Shown here piece after piece: positions 43,172 through 52,500 of a stretch of DNA of 64,000 nt. The position numbers and the translations under genes were made by a program. Under the pieces are notes generated by a model. That model did no database searches, was not told the origin of the DNA, and was given only the letters and a program-made list of their open reading frames with translations. How positions within the stretch are numbered: position 1 is the stretch's first letter; each line of letters opens with the position of its first letter. The stretch comes from an uncultured Bacteroidales bacterium (GTDB lineage Bacteria > Bacteroidota > Bacteroidia > Bacteroidales > UBA932): NCBI GenBank assembly GCA_934695325.1, contig CAKUVD010000004.1, positions 62,001 through 126,000 on the forward strand, in the 5' to 3' direction.

Positions 43172-45826
43172 TCATTTGTGCGATTTTTCACCATCCATCC
43201 GGAGGCAGAGCTTTCCTACGGCAGAGAGAATCATCAGGAGCATCAGAATGATGGAGGAAGCGCGGGATATGTTAGAGCTCACACGATATGACTCAGGATC
43301 GAACCTCATCACCAGGTCGTGTTCACCGGCAGGAAGGATGGCTCCGCGGAGAGTCCAGTCGGCACGGAATAGTTTCAGTTCTTCCGAAGCGACGTCTCCA
43401 GATACTTTCAGAGTCCATCCATCAGGATAGTATATCTCACTGAACACCACAGCCTTGTCTGAGGCAGCACGATAATGGTAATGCAGTTCATTCGGAGCAT
43501 AGGATGTCATATATATCGTATCCCTACCGGCAGCCATCCTGTCCTCCATTCCCGCCGACTTCAATGCGCACGCCTCTACTGCATCAGCGGCCCACGTGAA
43601 ATCAGACCCTATTACTGCAGTCGTATGAAGGTCAATGCCGTCCAACATTGATATTTCCTCATTGGCGGAGACGGCACGCGCGGCGGAGCTGACGAACCAG
43701 GCATTGCCCATAGCATACGGATTCTCGACAGGGGCGCTGTCAGCGGAGAGTATTATATACTTGTCATTCAACATTGACAATACTGGAACGGACGGGAACG
43801 AGGCCATAAGACCCTCAATGGTACCGGCCGCATTGACAGACTTTATGATGGAGTTTATCTCTCCAGTAAGGTGACGGTCTATCAGATCCTGGTAGCGCTG
43901 CATCTTCACAGGGCTGTACCCGCCGATATTCTTATGCCAGTAGCTCGGATGGGCATCATTGAACACATTGGAAGTCAAGTCCAGGACTCGATAGTCAAGA
44001 GCAGGATCCTCCAATATGGCTTTGTCCACGGGCCTTTGAGCGAATTGTCCATTGAAATTCCTCGGAGTGATGAAGTGGTCGGAATTAAGGTATCTCTTGC
44101 CTACCGTGAACATATTCAGAAGGATGAGGACAGAGATGGCGATGCCGGCCGCACGGCTCCTTGTCCCTACATAGGCATCTTCACCCGGGACATCTTTCGG
44201 CTTGGAATATGCCCAAAGTATTATAAGATATGTGACTATTATGAGCCAGAATGACATCATCGCATCGTGAGACAGGAGGCTTTCCCTGTCCTGCTGAAGA
44301 GCGGCTACGAGATCCGGATGCATCTGTGCGTCAGAAGCGGCAGAGAAGTCTCCGGCAAGACCCGGGAATAACCAGAAGACCATACTCACCCCGGCCGTCA
44401 GCGTCAATGCTATGACTCCAGGTTTTCTGAACTGCTCTGCTGTGTACCCGCCTTTGAGTATCTTGTCCAGGACAATGAATCCGAGCATCGGCAGCGTGAC
44501 CTGAAGTATTGTCAATGCCATAGACACAGTCCTGAACTTACTGTAGAAAGGCATATATTCATACCAGAACTTCGTGAACGGCATAAAGTGGCTTCCGACG
44601 CCGAGGAACACGGCGATAAGGGTCGCGGCAAATATCCACCATCTGTCCTTTCCGTCACACATAAGAAGGCCGAGGATGAACAGGAAGACGGTTATCGCCC
44701 CCATATACATCGGACCTGCAGTGAAAGGCTGAGGCCCCCAGTACAGCGGCAGAGTCTTGGCGACTTCCCTGATATTAGTCTGCCCGTACTTCTTGAGCAG
44801 CTTTATGGTCTCGGAGTTGGAAGGGTTCACTGCTCCGGCGGATGAGCCGCCGTTGAAGTCAGGAATCATCATATTCGGAAGTTCCTGCCATCCGTAGGAC
44901 CAGGATGTGGCATACTCGATGTCCAGTCCCTTGGATTTTTCAGCATTGTCCTCGCCGCCAGATGAGAGTTCGGACCCGCCTCGCATCGTCTGGTGCGAGT
45001 AACGGTACATCGGGATGAGTTTGTTGGCGTTGGCCCCTATTCCGACCAGTCCCAGGGACAGCAGAATGAATGACGCCGCCAAGAATCTTCCTATGCTACG
45101 CCGACGTTCCACATCTGAGACAATCCAGATGAAGAGCCCTATGACATAACAGAATATGATTATGGCAAGATAATATGAAATCTGAATGTGGTTCGCCTTT
45201 ATCTGGAAGTTGAGAGCCATTCCGAAAAGTGCGGCGCCGAGGATGGTCTGTGGGAGCCATACCCTCCAGGAACTGGACGGGGAAGAGTCATCAGCATTGA
45301 CCTTTCCGTACTGGCCTATGGCAGTCCGATAGGTGAATATCACGGCGGCGAGCACCCAAGGAAGCCACGCTATGGCCATCATCTTGGTGTTGTGCCCTAC
45401 CTGTATGATCTGCATATTATATGAACAGAAAGCGACGGCGACGGCTCCACCGATGGAGAGTATGGTGTCCACACCAAGCGAGAGCATAAGAAGGAAGGCT
45501 CCGAGCAGCGCGATGAACAGGTAGGTGGCAGGACGCCTCCCGGTGAGGAAGGCATCGTATATGGACTGCGTCCAGTCGCCCTCCGGATTCCCGGTTATCA
45601 TAGTGGTGGGCATTCCGCCGAACATAGAATTTGTCCAGGCGGTGCGGTCCCCAGGATGAGCGGCATTCCATTCACTGGCCTCGTGTGACATTCCGACATA
45701 TCCTGATATGTCGCTCTGATTCACTATCTTTCCGTCAAGTACCTGAGGGACGAAACCGTATGACAGGCCCAGGAAGAGGGCTATTATGCCCAGGAAGACG
45801 AGGGCTTTTTTCCATATTTTCTGCAT
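43172..45826 (-). CDS. YfhO-type large membrane protein
   Basis: This is a polytopic inner-membrane protein with 12 to 14 predicted segments and a large C-terminal periplasmic domain. It resembles YfhO/GT-C-like membrane proteins of Bacteroidota (MQKIWKKALVFLGIIALFLGLSYGFVPQV start, NTKMMAIAWLPWVLAAVIF, and a final FSEIYYPDGWTLKVSGD block typical of YfhO C-termini). Some family members transfer sugars to lipoteichoic acid; the role here is unknown. The longest frame starts with TTG at 45880, inside a -7 promoter box, so I take the ATG at 45826. The left arm of the 282-bp inverted repeat begins 82 bases upstream, so the gene's upstream region is partly a copy of the mfd upstream region. Confidence 0.85.
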   Translation of the reverse strand: MQKIWKKALVFLGIIALFLGLSYGFVPQVLDGKIVNQSDISGYVGMSHEASEWNAAHPGDRTAWTNSMFGGMPTTMITGNPEGDWTQSIYDAFLTGRRPATYLFIALLGAFLLMLSLGVDTILSIGGAVAVAFCSYNMQIIQVGHNTKMMAIAWLPWVLAAVIFTYRTAIGQYGKVNADDSSPSSSWRVWLPQTILGAALFGMALNFQIKANHIQISYYLAIIIFCYVIGLFIWIVSDVERRRSIGRFLAASFILLSLGLVGIGANANKLIPMYRYSHQTMRGGSELSSGGEDNAEKSKGLDIEYATSWSYGWQELPNMMIPDFNGGSSAGAVNPSNSETIKLLKKYGQTNIREVAKTLPLYWGPQPFTAGPMYMGAITVFLFILGLLMCDGKDRWWIFAATLIAVFLGVGSHFMPFTKFWYEYMPFYSKFRTVSMALTILQVTLPMLGFIVLDKILKGGYTAEQFRKPGVIALTLTAGVSMVFWLFPGLAGDFSAASDAQMHPDLVAALQQDRESLLSHDAMMSFWLIIVTYLIILWAYSKPKDVPGEDAYVGTRSRAAGIAISVLILLNMFTVGKRYLNSDHFITPRNFNGQFAQRPVDKAILEDPALDYRVLDLTSNVFNDAHPSYWHKNIGGYSPVKMQRYQDLIDRHLTGEINSIIKSVNAAGTIEGLMASFPSVPVLSMLNDKYIILSADSAPVENPYAMGNAWFVSSAARAVSANEEISMLDGIDLHTTAVIGSDFTWAADAVEACALKSAGMEDRMAAGRDTIYMTSYAPNELHYHYRAASDKAVVFSEIYYPDGWTLKVSGDVASEELKLFRADWTLRGAILPAGEHDLVMRFDPESYRVSSNISRASSIILMLLMILSAVGKLCLRMDGEKSHK

Positions 45827-45834
45827 CTTCGACT

Positions 45835-45942
45835 CTATTTTATTTTTTCTGCCGGACACGCTGACCCGGTCTTTTCGCAAAGATAGTTCAATTCGGTGTA
45901 ATACAGATTCAGCAGTTCAGTTTTCTTTTCACTTATTAACAT
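45835..45942 (-). CDS. 35-codon ORF beginning with a copy of the mfd N-terminus
   Basis: The left repeat arm contains the mfd start codon and the next 11 codons (MLISEKKTELLN begins as in mfd). After the repeat ends, the frame continues for 23 codons through unrelated sequence and stops eight bases before the YfhO start. It overlaps the YfhO -7 box. If the copied mfd control region is active here, this peptide would be translated just before YfhO. It is more likely an accidental by-product of the duplication than a functional gene. Confidence 0.3.
   Translation of the reverse strand: MLISEKKTELLNLYYTELNYLCEKTGSACPAEKIK
45878..45885 (-). promoter_or_regulatory. Minus-strand -7 box (TATCTTTG) for YfhO-like gene
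   Basis: The minus strand reads TATCTTTG, an exact TAnnTTTG match, about 50 bases before the preferred ATG and just outside the repeat arm. It overlaps the TTG that starts the longest frame, which rules that start out. Confidence 0.65.
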
Positions 45943-46189
45943 AGCACCTATTTTTTCGGTTGAAAACCCGTTGATAACCCTGTTGATATCCAGTGAAAAC
46001 TAATTCGTGCACATCCGGAATTTAATCTTATGCAGAGCCGGAGCCAATCTTCCAAATAAAGATCCGCACATTTTATCACAAGGCCACGTACACGGATATC
46101 AACATTTTCACAACATCGCAATTAATTGACATTCAATAACGAAGTATCCATTATAAACATATTGACAACAATATAAAAAACATCATATT
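45908..46189 (-). repeat. 282-bp inverted repeat, left arm
   Basis: This segment is the exact reverse complement of 52501-52782 in my base-by-base comparison, with no mismatch over 282 bases. It includes a copy of the first codons of mfd and the whole gene-free region upstream of it. The gene-free stretch 45827-46443 (617 bases) consists of the YfhO promoter, this arm, a relic and the tonB promoter. Confidence 0.95.
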
Positions 46190-46214
46190 TAAATATTCAT
46201 ATAAATTTTATTGA

Positions 46215-46346
46215 TATTGTCTATGGCGGCACGGCCTGAAAGGTCCGAGCGAATCATCCGAATGGGCCGAAGACTTCGACAAGCGATTCCGCTTTCACGA
46301 GACGATGCGGAACTTCAGTGATATATTTCTTGGGAGACCGCTATGA
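46215..46346 (+). pseudogene. C-terminal gene relic next to left repeat arm
   Basis: A frame without start codon reads LWRHGLKGPSESSEWAEDFD... and ends FLGRPL before a TGA. Its base composition and codon use (GAC, TTC, AAG) look like coding sequence of this genome, unlike the AT-rich bases around it. Its 5' side stops 26 bases from the repeat arm. I do not recognise the family. It may be what is left of a gene cut by the rearrangement that placed the repeat here. Confidence 0.35.
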
Positions 46347-46381
46347 AATGAAGTCCGAAAAAACTTATGAACAGCAAAATG

Positions 46382-46412
46382 TTTGAAAAGAAAATAATTC
46401 TTTATAACTTTA
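46382..46412 (+). promoter_or_regulatory. Promoter of tonB (-33 TTTG, -7 TAACTTTA)
   Basis: TTTG at 46382-46385 and TAACTTTA at 46405-46412 are separated by 19 bases, the usual Bacteroidota spacing; the -7 differs from consensus only at the last base. The start point would be about 25 bases before the tonB ATG. Confidence 0.65.
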
Positions 46413-46443
46413 CGACGCAAATGGAAAAATAAAACATATTGAT

Positions 46444-47139
46444 ATGGAAGTTAAAAAAACACCAAAGGCAAGCCTTGAAAACAAAAGGCTTCTCTTTACA
46501 GAGATCGGCTTTGTGGTAGCTTTGGTGGCTGTCCTGTTCGCTTTCAACTATTCAAGCAAGGAGAAGCAGGTAGCCACATTGGAAGCTGAGGCCGCAGCTG
46601 TCGAAGTCGAAGATATGATTCCTATTACCCAGGAGACACCTCCACCACCAGAGGCAGCGCCGAAGATTCCTGTGCTTTCAGACCAGATTGATGTGGTCGA
46701 TGATAACATCAAGGTCGATGACAATATGTTCCAGAACCTCGAGGATGACGCTAACGCCGGTGTCGAAATTATGGACTACATCAAGAGCGCTCCAGAGGAG
46801 GAGACAGTGGAAGAAGAGGCTATTCCTTTCCAGTTGGTAGAGGAGAAACCTTCATTCAACGGCGGCGATGCGAACGAGTTCTCAAAATGGGTGAACTCCA
46901 AGCTTGTCTATCCGGAGATCGCAAAGGAGAATGGTGTTCAGGGTCGTGTAACTCTTCAGTTCACCGTAAACGCTGACGGCACAGTTTCCAACGTGAAAGT
47001 TCTCCGTGGTGTGGATTCATCACTTGACAAGGAGGCTGTCAGGGTCGTTTCAAGTTCCCCTAAGTGGAAGCCAGGAAAGCAGAGAGATCGTGCTGTAAAG
47101 GTAACTTACACATTCCCTGTTATTTTCCAGTTGAGATAA
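46444..47139 (+). CDS. tonB: Energy transducer TonB
   Basis: TonB couples the proton motive force of the inner membrane to outer-membrane receptors such as the one at 18525-20948. It has a short cytoplasmic start, one membrane segment (about 21-36, GFVVALVAVLFAF) and a periplasmic linker with a short proline run (ETPPPPEAAP) and many acidic residues. The C-terminal TonB domain (about 140-231) includes SKWVNSKLVYPEIAKENGVQGRV, FTVNADGTVSNVKVLRG and PKWKPGKQRDRAVKVTYTFPV. The linker is acidic rather than Lys-Pro-rich. No exbB/exbD genes lie nearby. It is the first gene inside the left arm of the inverted repeat. Confidence 0.93.
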   Translation: MEVKKTPKASLENKRLLFTEIGFVVALVAVLFAFNYSSKEKQVATLEAEAAAVEVEDMIPITQETPPPPEAAPKIPVLSDQIDVVDDNIKVDDNMFQNLEDDANAGVEIMDYIKSAPEEETVEEEAIPFQLVEEKPSFNGGDANEFSKWVNSKLVYPEIAKENGVQGRVTLQFTVNADGTVSNVKVLRGVDSSLDKEAVRVVSSSPKWKPGKQRDRAVKVTYTFPVIFQLR

Positions 47140-47163
47140 TAATCAGATCTATATATGAGAGGA

Positions 47164-47194
47164 GCCGACCAAATTCATTTTTGATCGGCCCTTT
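47164..47194 (+). terminator. Terminator after tonB
   Basis: GCCGA with TCGGC and CAAA with TTTG form a stem with one mismatch, followed by CCTTTTC. It lies 24 bases after the tonB stop. Confidence 0.6.
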
Positions 47195-47295
47195 TCATTA
47201 ATGATCCGTTAAAATTCGTGTTGGCCTGAATTCGGACATTTTCCGGAAGACAGATTTGAAAATAATAGGTTGATCATAGACAGCCAGATATATTT

Positions 47296-48480
47296 ATGAC
47301 AGACAATAATATAGAAAAGGCGGTATTCGTCGGCATCATAACTGACAAGGACGAGGAAAGCAGGGTTATGGAATACCTTGACGAGCTCGAATTCCTTGCC
47401 GAGACAGCCGGGGCGACGAGGGACAAGAAGTTCGTCCAGAGACTTGAAAGGCCGGACAATGCCACGTATATCCGAAGCGGAAAGCTTCAGGAGATAGCGG
47501 ACTATTGCGAAGCGAATGACATCAAGTATGTCATATTCGATGACGAGTTGTCCGGCACTCAGCAGAGAAACATAGAGAAGATCATCAAGACGTGCAGCGT
47601 CATTGACCGCACGAGCCTCATTCTGGAGATTTTCGCACAGAGGGCAAAGACGGCTTATGCGAAGATGCAGGTCGAACTGGCAAAATATAATTATATGCTG
47701 CCGAGGCTGGCGGGAATGTGGACTCACCTTGAGAGGCAGAGGGGTGGAATGGGAACGAGAGGAGGTATGGGTGAGACTCAGATAGAGATCGACCGCCGTA
47801 TCGTCAAGGAGCGCATTTCCAGGCTGAAGGAACAGCTGAAGAAGGTGGACAAGCAGATGGCCACGCAGCGCGGCAACAGGGGACAGCTCGTGCGTCTTGC
47901 ACTTGTGGGATACACAAACGTGGGCAAGAGCACGCTTATGAATCTGCTGTCGAAGAGTGACGTATTTGCTGAGAACAAACTGTTCGCCACACTGGATACC
48001 ACTGTAAGGAAGGTGGTACTGGAGAATGTGCCATTCCTGCTCAGCGATACTGTAGGTTTCATCAGAAAACTGCCTACACAGCTTATCGAGGCATTCAAGA
48101 GCACGCTTGACGAGGTCCGCGAGGCTGACATACTCATCCACGTCGTGGATATCTCGCATCCTGGATTTGAGGAGCAGATGCAGGTGGTGGAGCAGACCCT
48201 CCGAGACATCAAGGCCGACAACAAGCCTGTATATGTAGTGTTCAACAAGGTGGACGCCTATACATATGAGGAGTATGACGAGTTCTCTCTCGAGCCTAAG
48301 GGAAAGAACAACGTCAGCCTGGACGAACTGAAGAACAGCTGGATAGCCAAGGAGAAGACTCCGTGCATATTCATCTCGGCCAAGGAGCGTATCGGCATAG
48401 ACAAGCTCCGCAGTGACATCTATAAGATGGTCGCAGAAATCCACGCAGGAAGATATCCTTTCAATAATTTCCTCTGGTAG
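47296..48480 (+). CDS. hflX: GTPase HflX
   Basis: HflX is a ribosome-associated GTPase that splits stalled or stress-inactivated ribosomes. The N-terminal domain shows ATYIRSGKLQEIADYCEAND and the linker has the family hallmark GGMGTRGGMGETQIEIDRR. The GTPase motifs are GYTNVGKST (G1), DTVGF (G3) and NKVD (G4). The length of 394 residues is normal. It ends at the large palindromic terminator shared with sdhB. Confidence 0.96.
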   Translation: MTDNNIEKAVFVGIITDKDEESRVMEYLDELEFLAETAGATRDKKFVQRLERPDNATYIRSGKLQEIADYCEANDIKYVIFDDELSGTQQRNIEKIIKTCSVIDRTSLILEIFAQRAKTAYAKMQVELAKYNYMLPRLAGMWTHLERQRGGMGTRGGMGETQIEIDRRIVKERISRLKEQLKKVDKQMATQRGNRGQLVRLALVGYTNVGKSTLMNLLSKSDVFAENKLFATLDTTVRKVVLENVPFLLSDTVGFIRKLPTQLIEAFKSTLDEVREADILIHVVDISHPGFEEQMQVVEQTLRDIKADNKPVYVVFNKVDAYTYEEYDEFSLEPKGKNNVSLDELKNSWIAKEKTPCIFISAKERIGIDKLRSDIYKMVAEIHAGRYPFNNFLW

Positions 48481-48522
48481 GGGCGCTTACGCAGTATCAT
48501 CTACTTTCTTAATATCATACGT

Positions 48523-48582
48523 GCAATATAAAAAGAAAGAGGCTGACAAAAATTTTTGTCAGCCTCTTTCTTTTTATATTGC
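48523..48582. terminator. 60-nt perfect palindrome, bidirectional terminator
   Basis: A 30-bp perfect stem with no true loop spans 48523-48582 (core GAGGCTGACAAAAA and its complement), centred at 48552/48553, between the convergent hflX and sdhB genes. A and T runs on both sides fit termination in both directions. Confidence 0.88.
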
Positions 48583-48588
48583 AAGGAA

Positions 48589-49368
48589 TTATTCGCTGAA
48601 CTTAGCTGCGAGGAACTCGCGGTTAAGGCGGGCGATGTGATCGACGGAAATACCCTTAGGGCACTCCATTTCACAGGCTCTGGTGTTGGTACAGTTACCG
48701 AAGCCGAGCTCGTCCATCTTTGCAACCATCGCACGTGCCCTTCTTGCGGCCTCAGGACGTCCCTGAGGAAGCAGAGCGAGGGAACTTACCCTTGCTGCCA
48801 CGAAGAGCATCGCAGAGCCGTTCTTGCAGGTAGCCACGCACGCACCGCATCCTACGCAGGCAGCTGCATCCATACTCTTCTCTGCCTTGTCGTGAGGAAT
48901 GAGAAGCGTGTTACCGTCCTGTGCAGAACCTGTGCGGACTGAAATGAAGCCGCCGGCCTGGAGAATCTTGTCGAATGCGGATCTGTCCACGACGAGGTCC
49001 TTGATTACAGGGAATGCTGCACTTCTCCACGGCTCCACAGTGATGGTGGCGCCATCCTTGAAATGACGCATAAAGAGCTGGCAGGTAGTAACCTGATCGT
49101 CTGGACCGTGTGCCCTTCCGTCAATATAGAGCGAGCAGGCACCGCAGATACCCTCACGGCAATCGTGGTCGAATGACACAGGGCCGCTGCTCTGACATCC
49201 TTTCTCTACAGCTACCGGATCCTCACCCTTGCGTACGAGCTGCTCGTTAAGAATATCAAGCATCTCGAGGAATGAAGCATCCTCTTCAATTCCGGTCACG
49301 GAGTAGGTCTCGAAGTGACCTTTAGACTGAGCGTTTTTCTGACGCCATATTTTTAACTTGAAATCCAT
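48589..49368 (-). CDS. sdhB: Succinate dehydrogenase/fumarate reductase iron-sulfur subunit
   Basis: This subunit passes electrons between the flavoprotein and the quinone side. The [2Fe-2S] ligands are in [15 protein letters not shown] and the downstream TTC. The [4Fe-4S] and [3Fe-4S] ligands are in [11 protein letters not shown] and [15 protein letters not shown]. The length of 259 residues fits the Bacteroidota B-type enzymes. It lies seven bases after sdhA. In anaerobic Bacteroidales the complex works as fumarate reductase in succinate and propionate formation. Confidence 0.95.
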   Translation of the reverse strand: MDFKLKIWRQKNAQSKGHFETYSVTGIEEDASFLEMLDILNEQLVRKGEDPVAVEKGCQSSGPVSFDHDCREGICGACSLYIDGRAHGPDDQVTTCQLFMRHFKDGATITVEPWRSAAFPVIKDLVVDRSAFDKILQAGGFISVRTGSAQDGNTLLIPHDKAEKSMDAAACVGCGACVATCKNGSAMLFVAARVSSLALLPQGRPEAARRARAMVAKMDELGFGNCTNTRACEMECPKGISVDHIARLNREFLAAKFSE

Positions 49369-49375
49369 CTCTTAA

Positions 49376-51322
49376 TTAGTCTTTATAGTTTCTGGTAGCA
49401 ACATGGATATTCTCATATACGAGAGGCTCTTTGTGGAGTTCAGGCTCCTGGCCTTCTCCCTTGTACTCCCAGGCAGCTACATACATATAGTTCTCATCGT
49501 CACGCTTAGCCTCGCCTTCCGGTGTCTGGCTTTCCTCACGGAAGTGACCTCCGCAGGACTCGTTCCTGTTAAGCGCATCCTTGGCCATAAGCTCGCCGAT
49601 ATCGAAGAAATCAACGAGACGGAGAGCTTTCTCAAGCTCCTGGTTGAACTCATACTGGGTTCCTGTCACACGCACAGTCTTCCAGAACTCTTTGCGGAGC
49701 TCCTGGATCTGGGCGATGCCCTCCTTGAGGCCTTCAGCGGTACGTGCCATTCCGACGTGCTCCCACATAATATGGCCGAGTTTCTTATGGATTGCGTCTA
49801 CAGGCTCAGTGCCCTTGACTGCGAAGAGTTTGTCGATACGTTCCTGGACAGCCTTTTCAGCAGCGTCGAATTCCGGTGCGGAAGTATCTGTCTTAGGCTC
49901 TGCAAACTTATGAGAGAGATAGTCTCCTATGGTTACAGGCAGGATGAAGTAACCGTCAGCCAGGCCCTGCATAAGGGCTGATGCGCCGAGGCGGTTTCCG
50001 CCGTGGTCGGAGAAGTTGGCCTCACCGATTGCATAAAGTCCAGGTATGGTCGTCTGAAGATCGTAATCAACCCAGATACCGCCCATAGTATAGTGGATGG
50101 CAGGGTAGATCATCATAGGCTCCTCCCACGGGCTTGATGCCGTGATCTTCTCATACATCTGGAAGAGGTTTCCATAACGCTCTGCGACTCTCTGCTTGCC
50201 GAGTCTCTCGATGGCGTCCTTGAAGTCAAGGAACACTGCGAGACCTGTCTCGTTCACGCCATAGCCGGCGTCACATCTCTCCTTTGCGGCACGTGAAGCC
50301 ACGTCACGAGGCACAAGGTTTCCGAATGCAGGATATCTGCGCTCGAGATAGTAATCCCTGTCCTCCTCTGGAATCTGGGACGGCTTGATCTCGTGCTTGC
50401 GGAGTTTCATCACGTCTTCCATCTTCTTAGGAACCCAGATACGTCCATCGTTACGAAGAGACTCGGACATAAGGGTCAGCTTGCACTGCTGGTCACCGTG
50501 AACCGGGATGCAGGTAGGATGAATCTGAGCGAAAGCAGGGTTAGCGAAATATGCACCTTTGCGGAAGCACTGCATAGCAGCGGAACCGTTGCTGTTCATC
50601 GCATTGGTCGAAAGGAAGTATGTACGTCCGTAACCGCCGGTGGCGATGACGACAGCGTGAGCTCCGAATCTTTCAAGCTTACCGGTTACAAGGTTTCTGG
50701 CGATGATACCCTTAGCCTCACCATTGATAACTACAAGGTCGAGCATCTCGTGACGCGGATAGCTCTTTACCGTACCGGCCGCAATCTGTCTGTTGAGAGC
50801 GGCATAGGCACCGAGAAGAAGCTGCTGTCCGGTTTGTCCCCTGGCATAGAATGTACGGCTTACCTGTACACCGCCGAATGAACGGTTTGCGAGGTATCCG
50901 CCATACTCACGAGCAAAAGGAATACCCTGTGCGACGCACTGGTCAATGATAGCGGCGCTGACTTCCGCAAGACGATAGACATTAGCCTCTCTACTACGAT
51001 AGTCACCACCTTTAATGGTATCATAGAAAAGACGATAGACAGAGTCGTTGTCGTTCTGATAGTTCTTTGCAGCATTGATACCGCCCTGAGCCGCGATAGA
51101 GTGTGCGCGACGCGGTGAATCGCTGATGCAGAAAACCTTTACATTGTATCCGAGTTCACCGAGGGTGGCAGCTGCAGAAGCTCCGCCGAGGCCGGTGCCG
51201 ACTACAATGATTTCAAGTTTCCTTTTGTTGTTAGGACTGACAAGACGAATTTCTGACTTCCTTTTGGTCCATTTCTCAGCCAAAGGTCCGTCAGGAATCT
51301 TTGAGATAAATTTATCGGCCAT
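49376..51322 (-). CDS. sdhA: Succinate dehydrogenase/fumarate reductase flavoprotein subunit
   Basis: This is the catalytic subunit with covalently bound FAD. The dinucleotide motif [17 protein letters not shown] is near the start, and the FAD-linking histidine is in [15 protein letters not shown]. The substrate-binding segments [24 protein letters not shown] and [25 protein letters not shown] are intact. The preferred start is the ATG at 51322 ([18 protein letters not shown]); a longer frame to 51349 exists. A minus-strand -7 box TAAACTTG lies at 51358-51365. In related bacteria a cytochrome b gene (sdhC) precedes sdhA; here ruvB does. Confidence 0.95.
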   Translation of the reverse strand: MADKFISKIPDGPLAEKWTKRKSEIRLVSPNNKRKLEIIVVGTGLGGASAAATLGELGYNVKVFCISDSPRRAHSIAAQGGINAAKNYQNDNDSVYRLFYDTIKGGDYRSREANVYRLAEVSAAIIDQCVAQGIPFAREYGGYLANRSFGGVQVSRTFYARGQTGQQLLLGAYAALNRQIAAGTVKSYPRHEMLDLVVINGEAKGIIARNLVTGKLERFGAHAVVIATGGYGRTYFLSTNAMNSNGSAAMQCFRKGAYFANPAFAQIHPTCIPVHGDQQCKLTLMSESLRNDGRIWVPKKMEDVMKLRKHEIKPSQIPEEDRDYYLERRYPAFGNLVPRDVASRAAKERCDAGYGVNETGLAVFLDFKDAIERLGKQRVAERYGNLFQMYEKITASSPWEEPMMIYPAIHYTMGGIWVDYDLQTTIPGLYAIGEANFSDHGGNRLGASALMQGLADGYFILPVTIGDYLSHKFAEPKTDTSAPEFDAAEKAVQERIDKLFAVKGTEPVDAIHKKLGHIMWEHVGMARTAEGLKEGIAQIQELRKEFWKTVRVTGTQYEFNQELEKALRLVDFFDIGELMAKDALNRNESCGGHFREESQTPEGEAKRDDENYMYVAAWEYKGEGQEPELHKEPLVYENIHVATRNYKD

Positions 51323-51357
51323 TTTATAGTTATTATGAAAATTGTACAATTAATTTG

Positions 51358-51365
51358 CAAGTTTA
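51358..51365 (-). promoter_or_regulatory. Minus-strand -7-like box (TAAACTTG) for sdhAB
   Basis: The minus strand reads TAAACTTG, one base off TAnnTTTG, 36 bases before the preferred sdhA start, in the 92 bases between ruvB and sdhA. Confidence 0.45.
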
Positions 51366-51414
51366 GTGATTTTTGTCCGAAATACCTCGGAAATCACTTG
51401 GAAAATAAGGAAAA

Positions 51415-52458
51415 TCAGAACAGGGTGTTCTGTATTACCTCAGGCCCGTCATATTGCCCAGGCCCTTTCTCTATGCCCAGATGCTCATAGGCGAGGTCTG
51501 TGGCGACACGCCCGCGAGGTGTCCTCTGAATGAAGCCTTCCTTGATAAGGAAAGGTTCATAGACCTCCTCTACTGACCCCTGATCCTCGCCTACGGAAGT
51601 GGCGATGGTACTTATGCCGACGGGACCGCCCTTGAACTTCGATATTATGCTGTCGAGAATCTTATTGTCAATCTGGTTCAGGCCTCTCTTGTCAATGTTA
51701 AGGGCATTGAGCGCATAGCGGGCTATCTCCAGGTCAATGTGTCCGTCACCCTTGACCTGTGCGAAGTCCCTCACCCGGCGCAGAAGAGCGTTCGCTATAC
51801 GAGGCGTGCCGCGGCTTCTGAGGGCTATCTCCAATGCTGCGTCCTCATCTATATTGACTCCAAGCAGAGAGCTGTTTCTCTTCACGATTCTGATCAGGTC
51901 CTTTGCGTCATAGTACTCCAGAGCGAAGTCTATTCCGAAGCGAGCGCGCAGAGGTGCCGTCAGCAGACCTTTTCTGGTAGTGGCTCCGACAAGAGTGAAT
52001 GGCTTCAATGCCAGTCTCACAGACCGAGCCCCAGGTCCCTTGTCTATGAGTATGTCTATGGCGAACTGCTCCATCGCAGAGTAGAGATATTCTTCCACGA
52101 CAGGGGAGAGACGATGAATCTCGTCTATGAAAAGTACATCCCCCTCGTCCAGCGACGTCAGCAGTCCTGCCAGGTCGCCAGGTTTGTCAAGAACCGGGCC
52201 TGAAGTGATCTTTATGTTCACGCCAAGCTCATTGGCGACAATGTTGGCGAGGGTGGTCTTTCCAAGTCCCGGAGGTCCGTGGAAAAGGACGTGGTCAAGA
52301 GGCTCGCCCCTCATCTTGGCGGCCTGGATGAATATCTTCAGATTGGTCACGATCTTGTCCTGACCGGTGAAGTCCATCAGTTCGTGCGGACGTATTATTC
52401 CGTCTAAATCCTTATCTTTGTCAGTCCCGGCTGAATACGGGGAGAAATCATCTGGCAT
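51415..52458 (-). CDS. ruvB: Holliday junction branch migration helicase RuvB
   Basis: RuvB is the hexameric motor that, with RuvA, moves Holliday junctions during recombination. Walker A is [11 protein letters not shown], Walker B is LFIDEIHRL, the sensor and arginine-finger segment is [18 protein letters not shown], and the C-terminal winged helix is present ([19 protein letters not shown]). The length of 347 residues is normal. Its -7 box lies just inside the right repeat arm's inner border, so the -33 region is part of the repeat. Confidence 0.97.
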   Translation of the reverse strand: MPDDFSPYSAGTDKDKDLDGIIRPHELMDFTGQDKIVTNLKIFIQAAKMRGEPLDHVLFHGPPGLGKTTLANIVANELGVNIKITSGPVLDKPGDLAGLLTSLDEGDVLFIDEIHRLSPVVEEYLYSAMEQFAIDILIDKGPGARSVRLALKPFTLVGATTRKGLLTAPLRARFGIDFALEYYDAKDLIRIVKRNSSLLGVNIDEDAALEIALRSRGTPRIANALLRRVRDFAQVKGDGHIDLEIARYALNALNIDKRGLNQIDNKILDSIISKFKGGPVGISTIATSVGEDQGSVEEVYEPFLIKEGFIQRTPRGRVATDLAYEHLGIEKGPGQYDGPEVIQNTLF

Positions 52459-52479
52459 TTTTCATCAACATTATTAATA

Positions 52480-52487
52480 CAAATTTA
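52480..52487 (-). promoter_or_regulatory. Minus-strand -7 box (TAAATTTG) for ruvB
   Basis: The minus strand reads TAAATTTG, an exact TAnnTTTG match, about 22 bases before the ruvB ATG and 14 bases inside the unique segment next to the right repeat arm. Confidence 0.6.
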
Positions 52488-52500
52488 TATATTTATTTTT

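Noticed and set aside
47209..48444. 411-codon minus-strand frame opposite hflX
   Set aside because: HflX has all GTPase motifs on the plus strand; the long antisense frame is a by-product of its codon use.
48523..48582. Insertion-sequence end or REP element
   Set aside because: Location between convergent genes and A/T-flanked symmetry fit a bidirectional terminator better.
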